Of a stretch of 64,000 nucleotides of DNA, positions 11,725 through 23,400 are shown piece after piece (the stretch's first letter is position 1; each line of letters starts with the position of its first letter). The translations under genes and the position numbers were made by a program. This DNA comes from Protonemura montana. Taxonomy: Eukaryota; Arthropoda; Insecta; Plecoptera; Nemouridae. Where the stretch lies: positions 11,919,701-11,983,700 of the forward strand of contig OX387607.1 in the NCBI GenBank assembly GCA_947568835.1, written 5' to 3'. The notes under the pieces were generated by a model. It worked only from the letters and a program-made list of their open reading frames with translations, did not search any database and was not told where the DNA came from.

Positions 11725-11764
11725 CACAGAGACGCGGCTGCCAGCGCACAGCCGCGTCTCTGTG
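11725..11764. repeat. Perfect 16-bp inverted repeat with 8-nt loop
   Basis: The left arm CACAGAGACGCGGCTG (11725-11740) is the exact reverse complement of the right arm CAGCCGCGTCTCTGTG (11749-11764); the loop is 11741-11748. The stem is GC-rich. It could be a foldback transposon remnant or a hairpin in a non-coding transcript; the sequence does not decide. Confidence 0.9.
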
Positions 11765-11930
11765 TCCAACCAATTGGCCGTGACGCGCGGTCGAGAGGGC
11801 AGTGGGGGGCGCACCCATTCTGACCCCGTGCCAAACGGGCCGTGCGCGCGGCTCGACCCCATAGATCATGCTCTGATTTCATATTTCGAATGCTGTGATA
11901 CTTGGTTTGGTGAACTTCTCCGTTCAGGGA

Positions 11931-12055
11931 TTTTATAAGTTTTAGGTTTCTGACTAAAATTTGGAGCGAATTAATATGTTTTCTCCCGTACAGCCTCTAG
12001 GATTCCTTTCCCCCAAAAAAAGCGGATTAAATCTCTCTTAAATTGAGGTTTCTTA
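11931..12055 (+). repeat. Dispersed repeat family B, copy 1
   Basis: The block carries TTTAGGTTTCTGACTAAAAT, TTTGGAGCGAATT and TAGGATTCCTTTCCCCCAAA. The same words in the same order and spacing occur at 23955-24045 (TTTAGTTTCTCACTCAAGTT, TTTGGAGCAAATT, TAGATTCCTTTGCCCCAAAA). The class is unknown. Confidence 0.55.
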
Positions 12056-12089
12056 TGGTCAATGACGCGGATTGACAATCGCAAGTCAC

Positions 12090-12112
12090 AATTGGTGCAG
12101 AGAGCACCAATT
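12090..12112. repeat. Perfect 9-bp hairpin
   Basis: AATTGGTGC and GCACCAATT flank the 5-nt loop AGAGA. It lies just beyond the recognisable family B block and may be part of the same element. Confidence 0.6.
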
Positions 12113-15100
12113 CACAGTTTATTTTTAAGATTACTCTGCCGACAGCAGGTAAAAATGCAGAGATTTTTCCTAAAGTTTTTTTTTCATTTATGAAACATGT
12201 GGAAACAAGGTCAGTGTCCGCCTCTTCGGAATGGCAGAAAATTAAGAAGTCAATGTCTCCTTAGCTGAAATTTATGCGGTGATTCTCAGACCCTGCTAGC
12301 AGGAGGTCAACCTTCTCACATGCATGAGGACTGAAGGTTAGAGTGTTTAAAAATTAGCTGCGAGACGATCTGTTCCACTCGATTCACCAGACATGACAGT
12401 TTTTAAGGTTAGGGGGTATATTATTTGAAATCAGAGCATCGCTATTGGCTCTAATCGCGCCACAGGGCAGAACACGGTGAAGCAGGGTCAGAAAACTCAG
12501 ACAACTCGATTACCAGAGTCAAGTCAAGGACAGGTCGTCGTCATGACATGCATCTACATCGATGAGATTTCGTGCAACGTACTATGCATGTCAAAGCTGT
12601 GCATGTTTATGTTTTATACGCCAACAAGGTAAAGCACCAGTACAAGTAACTAATGTCGGTACCGGACCCCAGGCTCCAAAAAACACGAAAAAAAAACGCG
12701 TGTGAAACATGAAAGGCAGCCCGTAACTCGTGATATATTTTTTTCCTACGCCCGAGAGAGAATTCTCTGTACCGCTCCAGTCAGCCCTTCACGCCAACGA
12801 CCAGGGAGGGGGCATAAACTTTTACGAGCAAGGCATTTTGAGCGTTCGTTTACGATCGGCCGCGCTCGGCGCACCCCGCAAGCACCCTAGCGTAGGCCGC
12901 TCGAATCGTCGGAAAATTAACGACGCGACTCGCAGGGATTTTCCGACCACCGAGAAACGCGCGGATAAAAATCTGCGTTTGGCTTCTTTTTTTTTCATTA
13001 CACGGCCCCGCGCGGCGCGCGAATTATTCACATTTCGGTGTATCACACGGGACAGTGAAAGTCGTCGTTAGGCTGAGAGGGGCCGACTCCAAGCGTGGAC
13101 CCCATGTTACACCTAGACTGATTGTCAAGCTATGAAGCCTTCTTGAGAGCCGGAGAGCGGCCGACTCCAATAGTGGTCCATACTATATCGGGTCATTGCT
13201 ACAGGTGACATATTTTAAAGTCTAAATCTGTAATAATGTCTCTTGAACAGATTTACCCCGATACACGCAAAAATTAACCTCGAAATCTACTTTCTTAATG
13301 ACTGTAGCACTCTAACCCTGAATTGGTAGCAGTTTTAGCTTTGTACTTGGTAATGATAGACAACCATTGAGGCATTGGAGCATGTAACGCAATTATACAA
13401 CTTAGGCAACATTGCATTAATTGCATTACCAAATGATTCAACATGGTAAGCCAGCCAGATCTATGGCGACATGCAACAAGCAAACACTATATCTCTATCG
13501 GCAACATGGCCGCTATGCAAACCAGATAGCCACTCCCTCACACTTCGCAACTCTCTCCGAGCGGCATGGAAACTCCGCGAGTGTCGGTGTCAGGTGTCGT
13601 AAAAAGCGTCCGAGCGAGATTTCATAAGCAAGTTTTATGGACTCCCAGGGACCGGGTCCACGGCGACCGGGACACCTAAAAGACGCTGTAAATTTGTTGT
13701 CGGTCACGGCGATGCTTGTCACCGATTACCCTGACAACCGCGCGTTAGTCTTTACGACCTTAGCAACGCCGGGTTAGCCGATTGAGTTGGAACCTGGAAC
13801 CGTGCGATATGGGACGCGATGTTAACGGCCGATTATGTGGCTCTGAAAATGTTCGACGACGAGTTTTGGTCTTGATGTGTGAGGAAGACACGAGTATGTC
13901 TGGTGATTTGTGATGTTTGCGGTCAATTAAGGTCTGTTTCTTGCATTTGATGACTACGTCGATGGTTCAGTGGGGAGACAGGACTGAAATCTAAACGTCA
14001 TGTGACACCATTGTCTTTGACTTCATGGCCCTGCTTCAAGGATCCATCTGCTTGCAGCCAGTTCAACATCAAAAATACCAATACACTTTTGAAATCTTTT
14101 ATGAAACAATGCAGAATATAGGAAACTATTGTGCAGCAGTGGTGTCAAAAGTGATTTTCTTGCTTTTGATGCAGAAAGATTAAATTTTCTTTTCAGCCCT
14201 TTTTTTGGGGTGCAATAATGGATATTTCATTTTCTTTACGTGATTCAAAGATAGAAAATTTGATACTTATTAGTAAATGTTTCGATCCACCGAGACTCGA
14301 CCACGGTCACGGCGTCAGCAGATAAACATAGTGTTTTCTCAAACTATGAAACAGCTCTTATGAGAAGCCGTGACTTATACCTAAAACCAGGCGCCAACAC
14401 TACTTTATCCAACCGAAACCAAAACGTCGACGTGACCCTCTGCACCACCCACAACGGCGACCCCCTTCGACACCACGATTTATATAAAAACCCACCGAAA
14501 GAGCAACCACAGAAAGGCATCGAGCAAGCCGGGCCCTAAAATCGGCCTGCGCACACAAAAAACCGTGGCAAACGATCACTAGGCCTGGTAGTCTTGACGA
14601 CGGCGACGAGGCGGCGTGCTGAGCGGACCCTCGACTTCCACGGGGGGTCTCAGTCTTACGGGGCCGACAACAAGGAACCCCGTCGTCGCGGTCGCTTTGA
14701 GTCGACGGCTACCCTGGCTGAACGAGCCTACCCCGTGGCCAAAGGCATATGTCGGGGCTATCATGCTGCTTTTTTGCCCTTTTCACAGAGTTAAGCTGCC
14801 TTTTTTTATCGCTTTTTTTACGATATAAATTAGTCACTTGTGATTTTTTTTTGGTGGAGCTGGTACGTTTTATTCTATTTTGCTTTTGAAAGCTTATGAA
14901 GTATATTTATTGGAAGCATTATTTTGTGTGCAAAGTACCAAACGGGTACGATGAAGAAGATATCTAAACGAGAAATATACTACAGTGCTGCGAATAAATT
15001 CGAAGTTATGGGGTTATGGGGTACTTTTTGTTTGTGTAGACATTTGAACGAAGAATGGAACGGCGCAAGTGACTTTTGAATTTTTATACATACATTTGTG

Positions 15101-17100
15101 AAAATTTAGGTACTCAGTGTCAATCTTTATTACAATTTTCATCGAGTTTGTTTGTCTTCTTCTGGAAAAATGCTGCAAAATTTGACGGTCAACTCACGTC
15201 TCGTAGCAGTGGGTGCCTCACTCTCACACAAGGGTGAACATGGGTGATTCTCCGTCGGAGCGCGCTAGTGGTCAACACCGTTCTATAAGTTGTATGTAGT
15301 TCTATTGGTACCAGTTTTATCTGTTTTTCCAGCTATCGAACCAGTCCATATGAACCAGTTCAGTCGGCTGTTTTCGTCACACTTTTCACACCGCTTCCAG
15401 GAATGCGATTGTGAACTTAAGATGTGTTATACGTGATAGTGATATGTATTTAGTGATATAATAATGCAGTACCGAATGACAAGAAATTTTCAAAAAAATT
15501 CCAAATTTTTGTAGACACAAAAAAAAAATATTTTCAAATTCTGCCGCTTTAGAAATTCAGTTTTCCCTGCATTACGCCAACTTAAAAAAAGCAAAGAATC
15601 ACGTCTCTTCCAAGTATAACAGGTGCTGGTACTCTTTGTTTAGTGCCGGTCTACATGTTATTTCTATATCTGTGTGCGACACCTCTTTTTATAAAGGTGC
15701 CAGCAAACATGGGTGACAAATTGCTTCATATGAGTGCAGGAAATTAACACGGGCAAGCGTTAAAAGCTGTAACCAATGCGGGATTACACGCATTTTGCCA
15801 GCTGTTTGATTGGTGGATACGCAAGTTCATCGCATCCAGTGAGTTACAAAAGGTGATTAGGTCCACTTTACACCGGCACGGCGTGTCAAAAACGCGGCGA
15901 TTTACATGTAATTAGGTATGCTCGGACTTCCTAGGTTGTAATTTATTATTTTCTAGATGGGTCGCGTGTTAGGTACATGACAAAATTACCGGTGGGCCAC
16001 AGCGGGATGAATGGCAGTAAAGCTATGCGGATTGTTTAAGTGACCATGGGTTATCAGATTCATCATCTTAATGGCTTGACGGGCCATGCGTTTAGTAAAT
16101 GTTAACATTTAATCAATATATACAAAAGTAAGACATTTTAATCACTGCATTATAGCGAAGTTCGTGTCAGGGAAAGATGGCACATTTTGGGACAAAGGGG
16201 TCCAAGAGCAGCCCATGTGTTATCTTGTGACAAAACAACATTTTAATTTATTTCAAATTTTAGTGAGAAACTAAAAATTATGCTCTCCAATGCATAAGAT
16301 ATTTACAAGGCTAGCAGGTATGGAAATTATAATTTCATCGACTATGGTATTTATGGCAATAATTTCCAGCTTTTTAAAGCTGATTTGAATTTGTAAAGAA
16401 TTTTCAGTATTTTTTTTTTACAATATCTGCTATTTTTATGACTAATTATTGCAATTCATGTAAATTTTGTGCAAGAATGGTTAGATGCTAATAATTTCTA
16501 GATATTGTTACAACCGTGCCAGCATAACAAAGGGATTTATTTGACACAATTTGATTTATTTACATAAGAATGCATATATATGTACAGATGTTCAAGATTA
16601 AGTTAAAATATGCTATTTATAGAATGATTTCCTTACACATTTCAATTTTAATGTGTGGGTCATTCATAAAAACCTTTAAAGTGCAATGAATGCAGTAGCT
16701 GCACTACGCGATAACGCATGGCGAGGGCTCGGACGTAATGGTGTGGGCGACAACGGTCACCCATCTTCCCAAACAGATGATGTCTGCTCGCCTGCATTGC
16801 TAGTATTGATTCCCACGAGGGATGGTGTCAACTCCATGACGAGAGCCCCCACCCCACCCACTGGGAAGACAGGTCGCCGGCCCATGGAAATGCGTTGTCT
16901 AAAAGGAAGATAGCCACCACTCGTGCAGCCTCATTTGTATATTGGAAACGTATCGAGGCTTTCAGCGTCTCAGTCTTGAGTTTCTCTCTCAAATATGAAT
17001 GGAAATTGTTTGTTTTTTTCCCCCAAATACCAATACAGCTCGTCTTTTGACGGGTTATTTGTCTTCTTTGCCGTGATTTGAAAATTCCTAAACGTACAAA

Positions 17101-17452
17101 TTAAAATGCTTTATCTCGGAGGATGAAAAAAATCAATTTCGAAAAAAACTAGAGCGCGTAAACTCTCGGCCCGTGCGAGCATCGCATCGCTCTCGTCCAC
17201 GGCAACATCCACGGCGACCACGGCCCCTAAAAAATGCGACACAAAAATAGTCGCACAAAACGGCCGTCGCCGCCGCTGGGGCGCTCCCTGCTCCCGGCGG
17301 CTTGGACCGCAGCCGCCTATCTGCGCAGCGCCATGTCCTGGGCCGTGACAACACATTCACAACCAACCAATCAGTGCAGAGGGGCGTCACTCTTTCCGAC
17401 CAATCACCGTGCGGCAGAGGGCGCAGCTGCGCGTCACCACCCTTCATAGCCG
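17101..17452 (+). promoter_or_regulatory. Lim1: CpG-rich proximal promoter region of Lim1
   Basis: This GC- and CpG-rich island precedes the predicted transcription start. It carries two CCAAT boxes (17367-17371 and 17400-17404), about 88 and 55 bp upstream of the start, and no TATA box. Long open frames here on both strands reflect the GC richness rather than coding. Confidence 0.5.
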
Positions 17453-17486
17453 TCAGTAGATCGTGTGCCATCGTCAGGGCTAGATC
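17453..17486 (+). promoter_or_regulatory. Lim1: Inr + DPE core promoter of Lim1
   Basis: TCAGT at 17453-17457 matches the arthropod initiator, with the A at 17455 as +1. AGATC at 17482-17486 falls exactly at +28 to +32 and matches the downstream promoter element consensus RGWYV. The spacing is the one strictly required for Inr-DPE cooperation in Drosophila. TATA-less Inr/DPE promoters are typical of developmental regulators, which fits Lim1. This is a motif prediction without transcript support. Confidence 0.55.
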
Positions 17487-18018
17487 GCAGCTCCGTCGTG
17501 CACCCGCCGAAATCGGCCACGTGAGCGCGCGTGTTCCCCGTGTGAGTTCGTGTCCTATCAACGCCTCCCCAGCGTCCGCGTCTTTATCCCTGCCGACGGG
17601 ACATGTGCATCGTACGCTTCTAGTGCAACGCCGTCCTCACTTTGCGATCGACAGTGATACAACGTGTGCGTGCAGTGAACCAAAGTGCGCGCGTCTCAAT
17701 CCAGTGAAACGCCTCGCGGCACGCTGTCAACGACGACGACGCCGCCGGAGGTAGAGGCTCGCGCCGCGCTGACGGGCCGCCGGGCGGTAGGTGGTGGCCG
17801 TGGAGGCGTCGGAGGTGTCGGTGGCGCGGCGTCGTGGTGTTGTCCGCCGGCCGAGACGGACGTCGCCGGCGTCGCGACGGACGGGGGCGTCGCTTACCTG
17901 GGTCTGCAGGGCCTGCAGAGAGGCGTCGGCGTCGGGTTGCTGGTCAAGCAGCCCACGCATGCTGGCGCCGGGGCGGCGCAGTCCGCATGCTGCCAGGTTA
18001 CCGCCTCGCACAACATAG
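17455..18018 (+). other. Lim1: Probable 5' non-coding exon of Lim1
   Basis: The exon is inferred from the Inr/DPE start to a donor TAG|GTACGA at 18019. An alternative donor CAG|GTTACC lies at about 17995. Joined to the acceptor at 20238-20239, the frame leading into the Lim1 ATG contains no upstream ATG, so it does not extend the protein. Other frames hold short upstream reading frames starting at 17603 (7 codons including stop), 17959 (20 codons, its TAG ending at 18018) and 17987 (crosses the junction and overlaps the main start). High GC content is consistent with a promoter-proximal exon. Confidence 0.5.
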
Positions 18019-20239
18019 GTACGACCACGATGACGGCGACCGCGATGACCACGATGAGAGTGTGCTAAACGGCGAAAAGATGTATATGATCATCTGATGT
18101 GATGGAAAATGTGCGGAAACCCCCATTTGAATGGTGTCGGATGTATCTAAGAGGGTAACCTTGATAGTCGATCTGGTGCTTGTTTCCCTCTCAGCAAAAC
18201 AACGGACCGTTGCCGTCGCCTCTGTGCTGGTCATTTCGTGACAGGAGTGCTGTGCATTGAATTTAAAAAAAAAATGTATACAAAGAACATCGGCAGCTGT
18301 TTTTAGTGAAGTTTTAGCACAAGCCCTCTAGTAAATGTTATCGGTCGTAAAGTCACGCGAGTTACGACTCCGTTGTATCGAATGAGTTCTGCGCGGGGAG
18401 CGAAACACGCGTCGAGCAGGGCGAAGCACCTTGGGCCAAGTCGTTAACTCTGAATCCTGAAAATATGAAATCCCCGCGGTCAAGTGGTCTCTGGCATAAA
18501 GGTCCAGTCAATAACGATATTTGACTGTAACACCGTATTCTTACAGCAAGTTTCATGTAGCCTGCATCATTAGCACTCAGTTCAGACAAAAATATGGCTG
18601 ATTTTAGCAAATATTTATTAGCAGGATTGAGAAGTTTTGACAGGCGTCCATGGCTACCAAAAGTTGAACTACCAATTCCAAAGTCATTTAGACCCATTTT
18701 TACCAATAGCTAAAATGCAACTAGGTGCATGGAACTGGATATGAAATCGACGATTTAAAAAAAAAACTTAATGCAATATAGATTTTTTTTTCGCTGTCAA
18801 AGCTGACACAAAAAAGGGTTAATTAGAAAATATTTCAGAGAAGCGATTTTTTAGTTATGCTGACAGAATATTTGAGGGCATTGGGATCAAAATATGAGTC
18901 AAAAGGCGATATGTGGTTGCCAATCTATGTCAAAAAAACGCTTTGACGCGGTCCTCGCACGTGAAAAACCATACAACAACCGCTCATTTCATAATATTTC
19001 GTGCCGGCATCCAGACCAGAATTTCGCTGTTTTAAGAAATCGTGTATGAAACCACTTCTTGAAGTAACGGGGCCACATCAAAATCACCAAAAGTGTCCCA
19101 TGTCATCGTCTCCTGGAGGTCTTGGCCAATAACCCACCCCGTCCTGTCTAAAACCCAGCCGCCTACGCCGGTCTGTACCAAGCGCGGACCCCCCGACGGC
19201 GACCTAGGGTCACTCAGAGGTCGCCGTTGACTGATGGTCCCGTCGCGGCATGACTGACACTCGGCCATGTTGATTTACGGTGGTCATCGGTCACGGCCCG
19301 GGTAGCTATACGCGGCACATTGACGTAACGAGCACGGCGACTCTTGTCAAGTTGGTGTTCAGAGGACGAAGAAGATAACTGTCCAAGAGGCTGTATGTGA
19401 AACAAAAATTTGTGGCGATACAGGAAATCTAGAAGTGAAGAGTTTCTGTTGTTAAAAACGTCAGTGTCCTTTCTTTGTTAGGTTAGACCAGTGCTAATTT
19501 AGTTGATCATTGCCTCTTATATGTGTATGAAAAACGTAAATTATACCAGCTCGCATGTGGTCTTTTAGAACTTATCTAACAGAATCGAGCATGCATGGGT
19601 GGCGGCCATGTTTCGCTTCTAACAACACAAATGAACATTGCAAATGCAAGATTGAACAAAGCTGTAGAATAGATTAACATAAGTGAACAAAGCTATTACT
19701 CAGAATGGTGAACTAATTGCCCACGGTGAAACTAGATGTGTGCTTCCTCATTTTTCTGCGATTGACATTGATAAGATTGGCGATTTTCTGTGGTGCATTT
19801 TCTTAAGTTTGCACCCAGTTCACTTGTCCAGAAATTTTGTCTCAGTGACCCAAATAGATAGCAATCTGGAGCATCTTCGTGCTCACTTTAAAGAAATGGT
19901 CTGTTTCTTAACTTATTATTTCTCCCAAAGACTTGTACTTTTCGCTCGTTTTTTGCGGATAGCGGCATCGCGATGCGCCCATTCGACGGCGTGTTTTCCT
20001 TTCATCGGACACTCTTTTATGAGTCTTAGCCGGGACCCGTTGTCTTGCCGATTGGCATACACTCGACGCGTTGCCAGTCCACGGATTGAATTCGTCGTCT
20101 AGCCAATCCATTTTGATTGCCCCGTGGTTCCACACAGACAGAACGGATCCAACCCGCGGGCTGACGACGCGTGGTGACCTCTTTACACCCATCTAACTGC
20201 CTGTCTAACGCCTCCTCTCTGTGTGTTCGCCGCCTCCAG
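18019..20239 (+). other. Lim1: Lim1 intron 1 (5' UTR intron)
   Basis: The intron runs from GTACGA to a strong acceptor: CTAAC branch-like word, pyrimidine-rich CGCCTCCTCTCT and CCGCCTCCAG. It holds no coding sequence. A family G element lies at 20041-20165, just before the acceptor. Confidence 0.5.
20041..20165 (-). repeat. Foldback repeat family G, copy 2
   Basis: The block contains GCCAATCCATTTTGATTGCC, which matches the reverse complement of part of the element at 30301-30413 with few changes, and GAACGGATCCAACCCGCGG, matching the outer arm of that element. It is a diverged copy in opposite orientation. Confidence 0.5.
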
Positions 20240-20274
20240 GTCGGGGTGCCGCGGCGCACCTGTACAGCGGGGGG

Positions 20275-20447
20275 ATGATCATCGCCTGCTTCGGCTGTGA
20301 GAAGCCGATCCTCGACAAGTTCCTGCTAAACGTCCTGGAACGCACGTGGCACGCAGAGTGCGTACGCTGCAACGACTGCCGTGCCAACCTAACAGACAAG
20401 TGCTTCAGTCGCGAAGGGAAGCTCTTCTGCAGAAACGACTTCTTCAG
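20275..20447 (+). CDS. Lim1: Lim1 coding exon 1: LIM domain 1
   Basis: The exon begins at the acceptor at 20238-20239, with 35 nt of untranslated sequence before the ATG. It encodes residues 1-57 plus two bases of an Arg codon, including [19 protein letters not shown] and [15 protein letters not shown], which are diagnostic of Lhx1/5. It ends at the donor CAG|GTAAGA in phase 2. Confidence 0.96.
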
Positions 20448-23400
20448 GTAAGACTAAAATGCAGTCCGAATTGTGCAGGACTTTGAAGGGTAGTATTACT
20501 GTCGGTAGCACCGGCTGATTACCACCATAGCACCATGCAGTAACACCACATATAGCGGTAGTTTGCCTTCGTGAAAATGATGCCGTCTAAAGATGGTATA
20601 AACTGTTGTAGCACCTCCGTAACACCGGTTGCTAGTTGTGCTGAAATCACCGCTATCTATTGAATTGTTGACAATTGCAATACGCAAATATTGAGGTAAT
20701 ATAACACAACTTATCCATAGATTATGGTGACACCACCAAATAACCGCCCTATAGGTCAGGGTATATTTTGGAAATGCAAATGACCTGGAATGTGCAAAAA
20801 GGAGTTCGGATATGTACCCAATCGACAATTGTGCCGAGAATTTGAATCGAATTCTAAACGAAAACTTCTACAAATCTTCTGTAAAAAAGGGCGTTTACCG
20901 TATACATTTATAAATAAACATAGGAAGACAAATGCATATGTTTTTCTAAAATACACTAAATTGTTATTTGAAAATAATAGTGCATTTTAGTGCAAATATA
21001 ACCAACTGGCGTTGTTACAAAACTATACATCACTTTGTATAATCGTAGCCAGATTGAGATGGTGACCATTATACTCAAGTCAAGACCAAGAAGAGGATGT
21101 CTCAAGATGGTACAATTCAGTTTCACTCTTCTTGCCTCTCAATCTCTCGACAGCTTGGATTAGTAGAGGAATCCTGTTCGAGTTGTGAAATCCTTCACAA
21201 GAAAACAACACAAACAACTACACCACAAATCAAATAATCGGATTCCCCTTCGCGTATTCAGTCGTGAGTTTATCAGGAGTCCACGGGTTCGATTCCCGCG
21301 CGGGATCAACGCTTAGAAGAAATTAATGCAGTACGACTTAAGAATAAAACCAGCGCACCGCCGCGACTTCAGCTACCAGCCAGCAATGAATCTCGAAGAT
21401 ACAAAACCCAACGAAGCAATCTTCATAAATCAATCGCAAATCAGACCTCGCTTATTAAAATCAGAATGCAAATCACATTATTATTTTTGCCATCGCAATA
21501 TCCTCGCGCGCTTTAACACAAAGGGCTAACATCTATTGGCTGATTCCAAGAACCCCGTCCTGTACCCCTATACCATGCCATGTGCTCTAAAAGTGCTTCT
21601 AAAACATCGGATATAGCGTCAGCCCCTTCGGCCTTAACAATTTTTTAACGGCCTCTTGGATACCATTCTGCGGCCGCCGGACGCTAAATCATCGGGTCAC
21701 ATTTTAACGACGGTCGATTCGTAAATCACGCGCGCCGTCGACAGTGCGTCGTTAAACAGAGTAATACCCGACGACGACGACGGCGATATCGGCTCTAGAC
21801 GTTTCTTACGTTCCCTTGCGGTGACCACAGGCGCATAGCTCGTAGCATTGACTCAGCCATAACTTTTGCAACACGAGATTCAACCGTTTTTTTTTTGTCA
21901 TCGCACGTTAAAGGGTTATTTTTAAACAAATGCTCGCGACGAGTTATGCGGGACGATTGTTATTTATTGGCACTGTTTGTTGATTACTCTATGTGGCTGT
22001 GCTTCTGTGTTTAATTGGATATTAAATCGGGATCGATCGATGGATGGCTTGACCCGGTCACTACGCCGCGTTGTCATGGCAATAAGTTAGACAAGAACTT
22101 GAGGTAGTTTTTGGTGGTCAGAGGAGGTCCTCTGGGGAGGGGGGGGGGGGGGGGGGGGGCACGACCTTTGACTAAGTTCTGCACATAACTTTCAGTCTTA
22201 TGGGTGTGAAGGTCTATGTTTTGATTTCATATCATAATTCCTCTAGCAGAGTTCATATGTTTTTGGATCTTTACTTTATCTGTCTAAGTTTATTTGGATT
22301 TTGAATACATATGAATGATTTTTATTTCAATAATCATTCATTTCACGACTAAGCAATCAAATCTAGTGTCCATCTCTCAATTGCTTGGTCTTGGTGCTAA
22401 TTCTTGGTGCCATCAATGAAAGTGCGTTGGAAAGTTGTGTTGGCAGCATGGAAACAAGACAGGCGTGACAGATTTCGTGCACGGTCCCTTGGTGCCCAAA
22501 TCTCACAAGGATGCCCCCGGAAATCTGCTAAGAAACCTGTTGACATTTACAATTCCTTCGGCGATTGTGTGAGATTACCAGCGGGTGACACCGCAAATGT
22601 TTTTAATCACACGCGAATGTTACGACGTGACAATGGCTTATTTACTAAATACCCTTTCAATTGTTTTGCGGGTTGTTTTGGAAGCACTGCCTGCCTGTGC
22701 CCGAGAGTGTTTTACACAGAGTTATTTGCAAACAAATTGCAGATTGTATACACTTGATTAAACGAATAACCACGGAAAACTCGATGTTTAAATCTCCGCG
22801 TGACACACACAGTTTTATCAAATTAAAGTTTACATTTCAGAAAATTGACAATGAGCTTTTAATATAAGTTATGCATTATCTTTATAAATATTGAAACATG
22901 GAATTAGTGAAAACGTCCATCTTTTATTCAAGACATTGTAAATGTCGGCCCTTAGCGAAGGGAGGAACTAGCACTTCCACCTTGCGTCGAATAATATGTG
23001 AATATTTTAGAGAGAATAATGAAAACTAGGGGGCGGTGGTGAGATAAAAACGCACGCGAACGTTTTAATAATGAAAACACACAAGGCGGTGATAAGGGCT
23101 GGCACGGCGCACTGCATTTACTTGACAACTGAATTTATTTGCCGCAAGATTTTGAATTCGGATATTAAATTCGATAAAAAAAAAACTTGTCTGTCGGTCG
23201 CGATAGTGATGCAGTGAAGTGTATCGAGAAGGCGGTGAAGATATTTTCCGTCCGTTTTATAGGATATTTATGCGATAACGTGTACGGAATACACCTGATA
23301 TGAACGGTTGTTATGTTATTATTATATTTGTTTTGCATAATTCGATTCAATTTTATGCCTATTTCTAATTACGTCGGTTTTACAGGAAGGTGGTAATTGT

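Larger units (their letters stand above)
11291..17100. other. Intergenic upstream of Lim1, no gene recognised
   Basis: AT-rich sequence with CpG-rich islands around 11690-11870, 12740-13080, 13550-13830 and 14390-14760. An open frame of 113 codons at 12730-13071 has basic low-complexity composition and no recognisable domain. A word GGCCGACTCCAA is repeated at 13081 and 13159 (78 bp apart). Sub-features are listed separately; otherwise nothing was identified. Confidence 0.4.

Noticed and set aside
17133..17754. Long overlapping open frames on both strands (17133-17561 minus, 17302-17754 plus)
   Set aside because: They lie in the CpG-rich Lim1 promoter and leader, are basic and low in complexity, and show no domain. 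GC richness alone removes stops.
17685..18068. An N-terminal extension of Lim1 encoded by the 5' exon
   Set aside because: The frame is in phase with exon 1 but has no ATG before the donor (it starts at a GTG), and Lhx1/5 proteins start just before LIM1.
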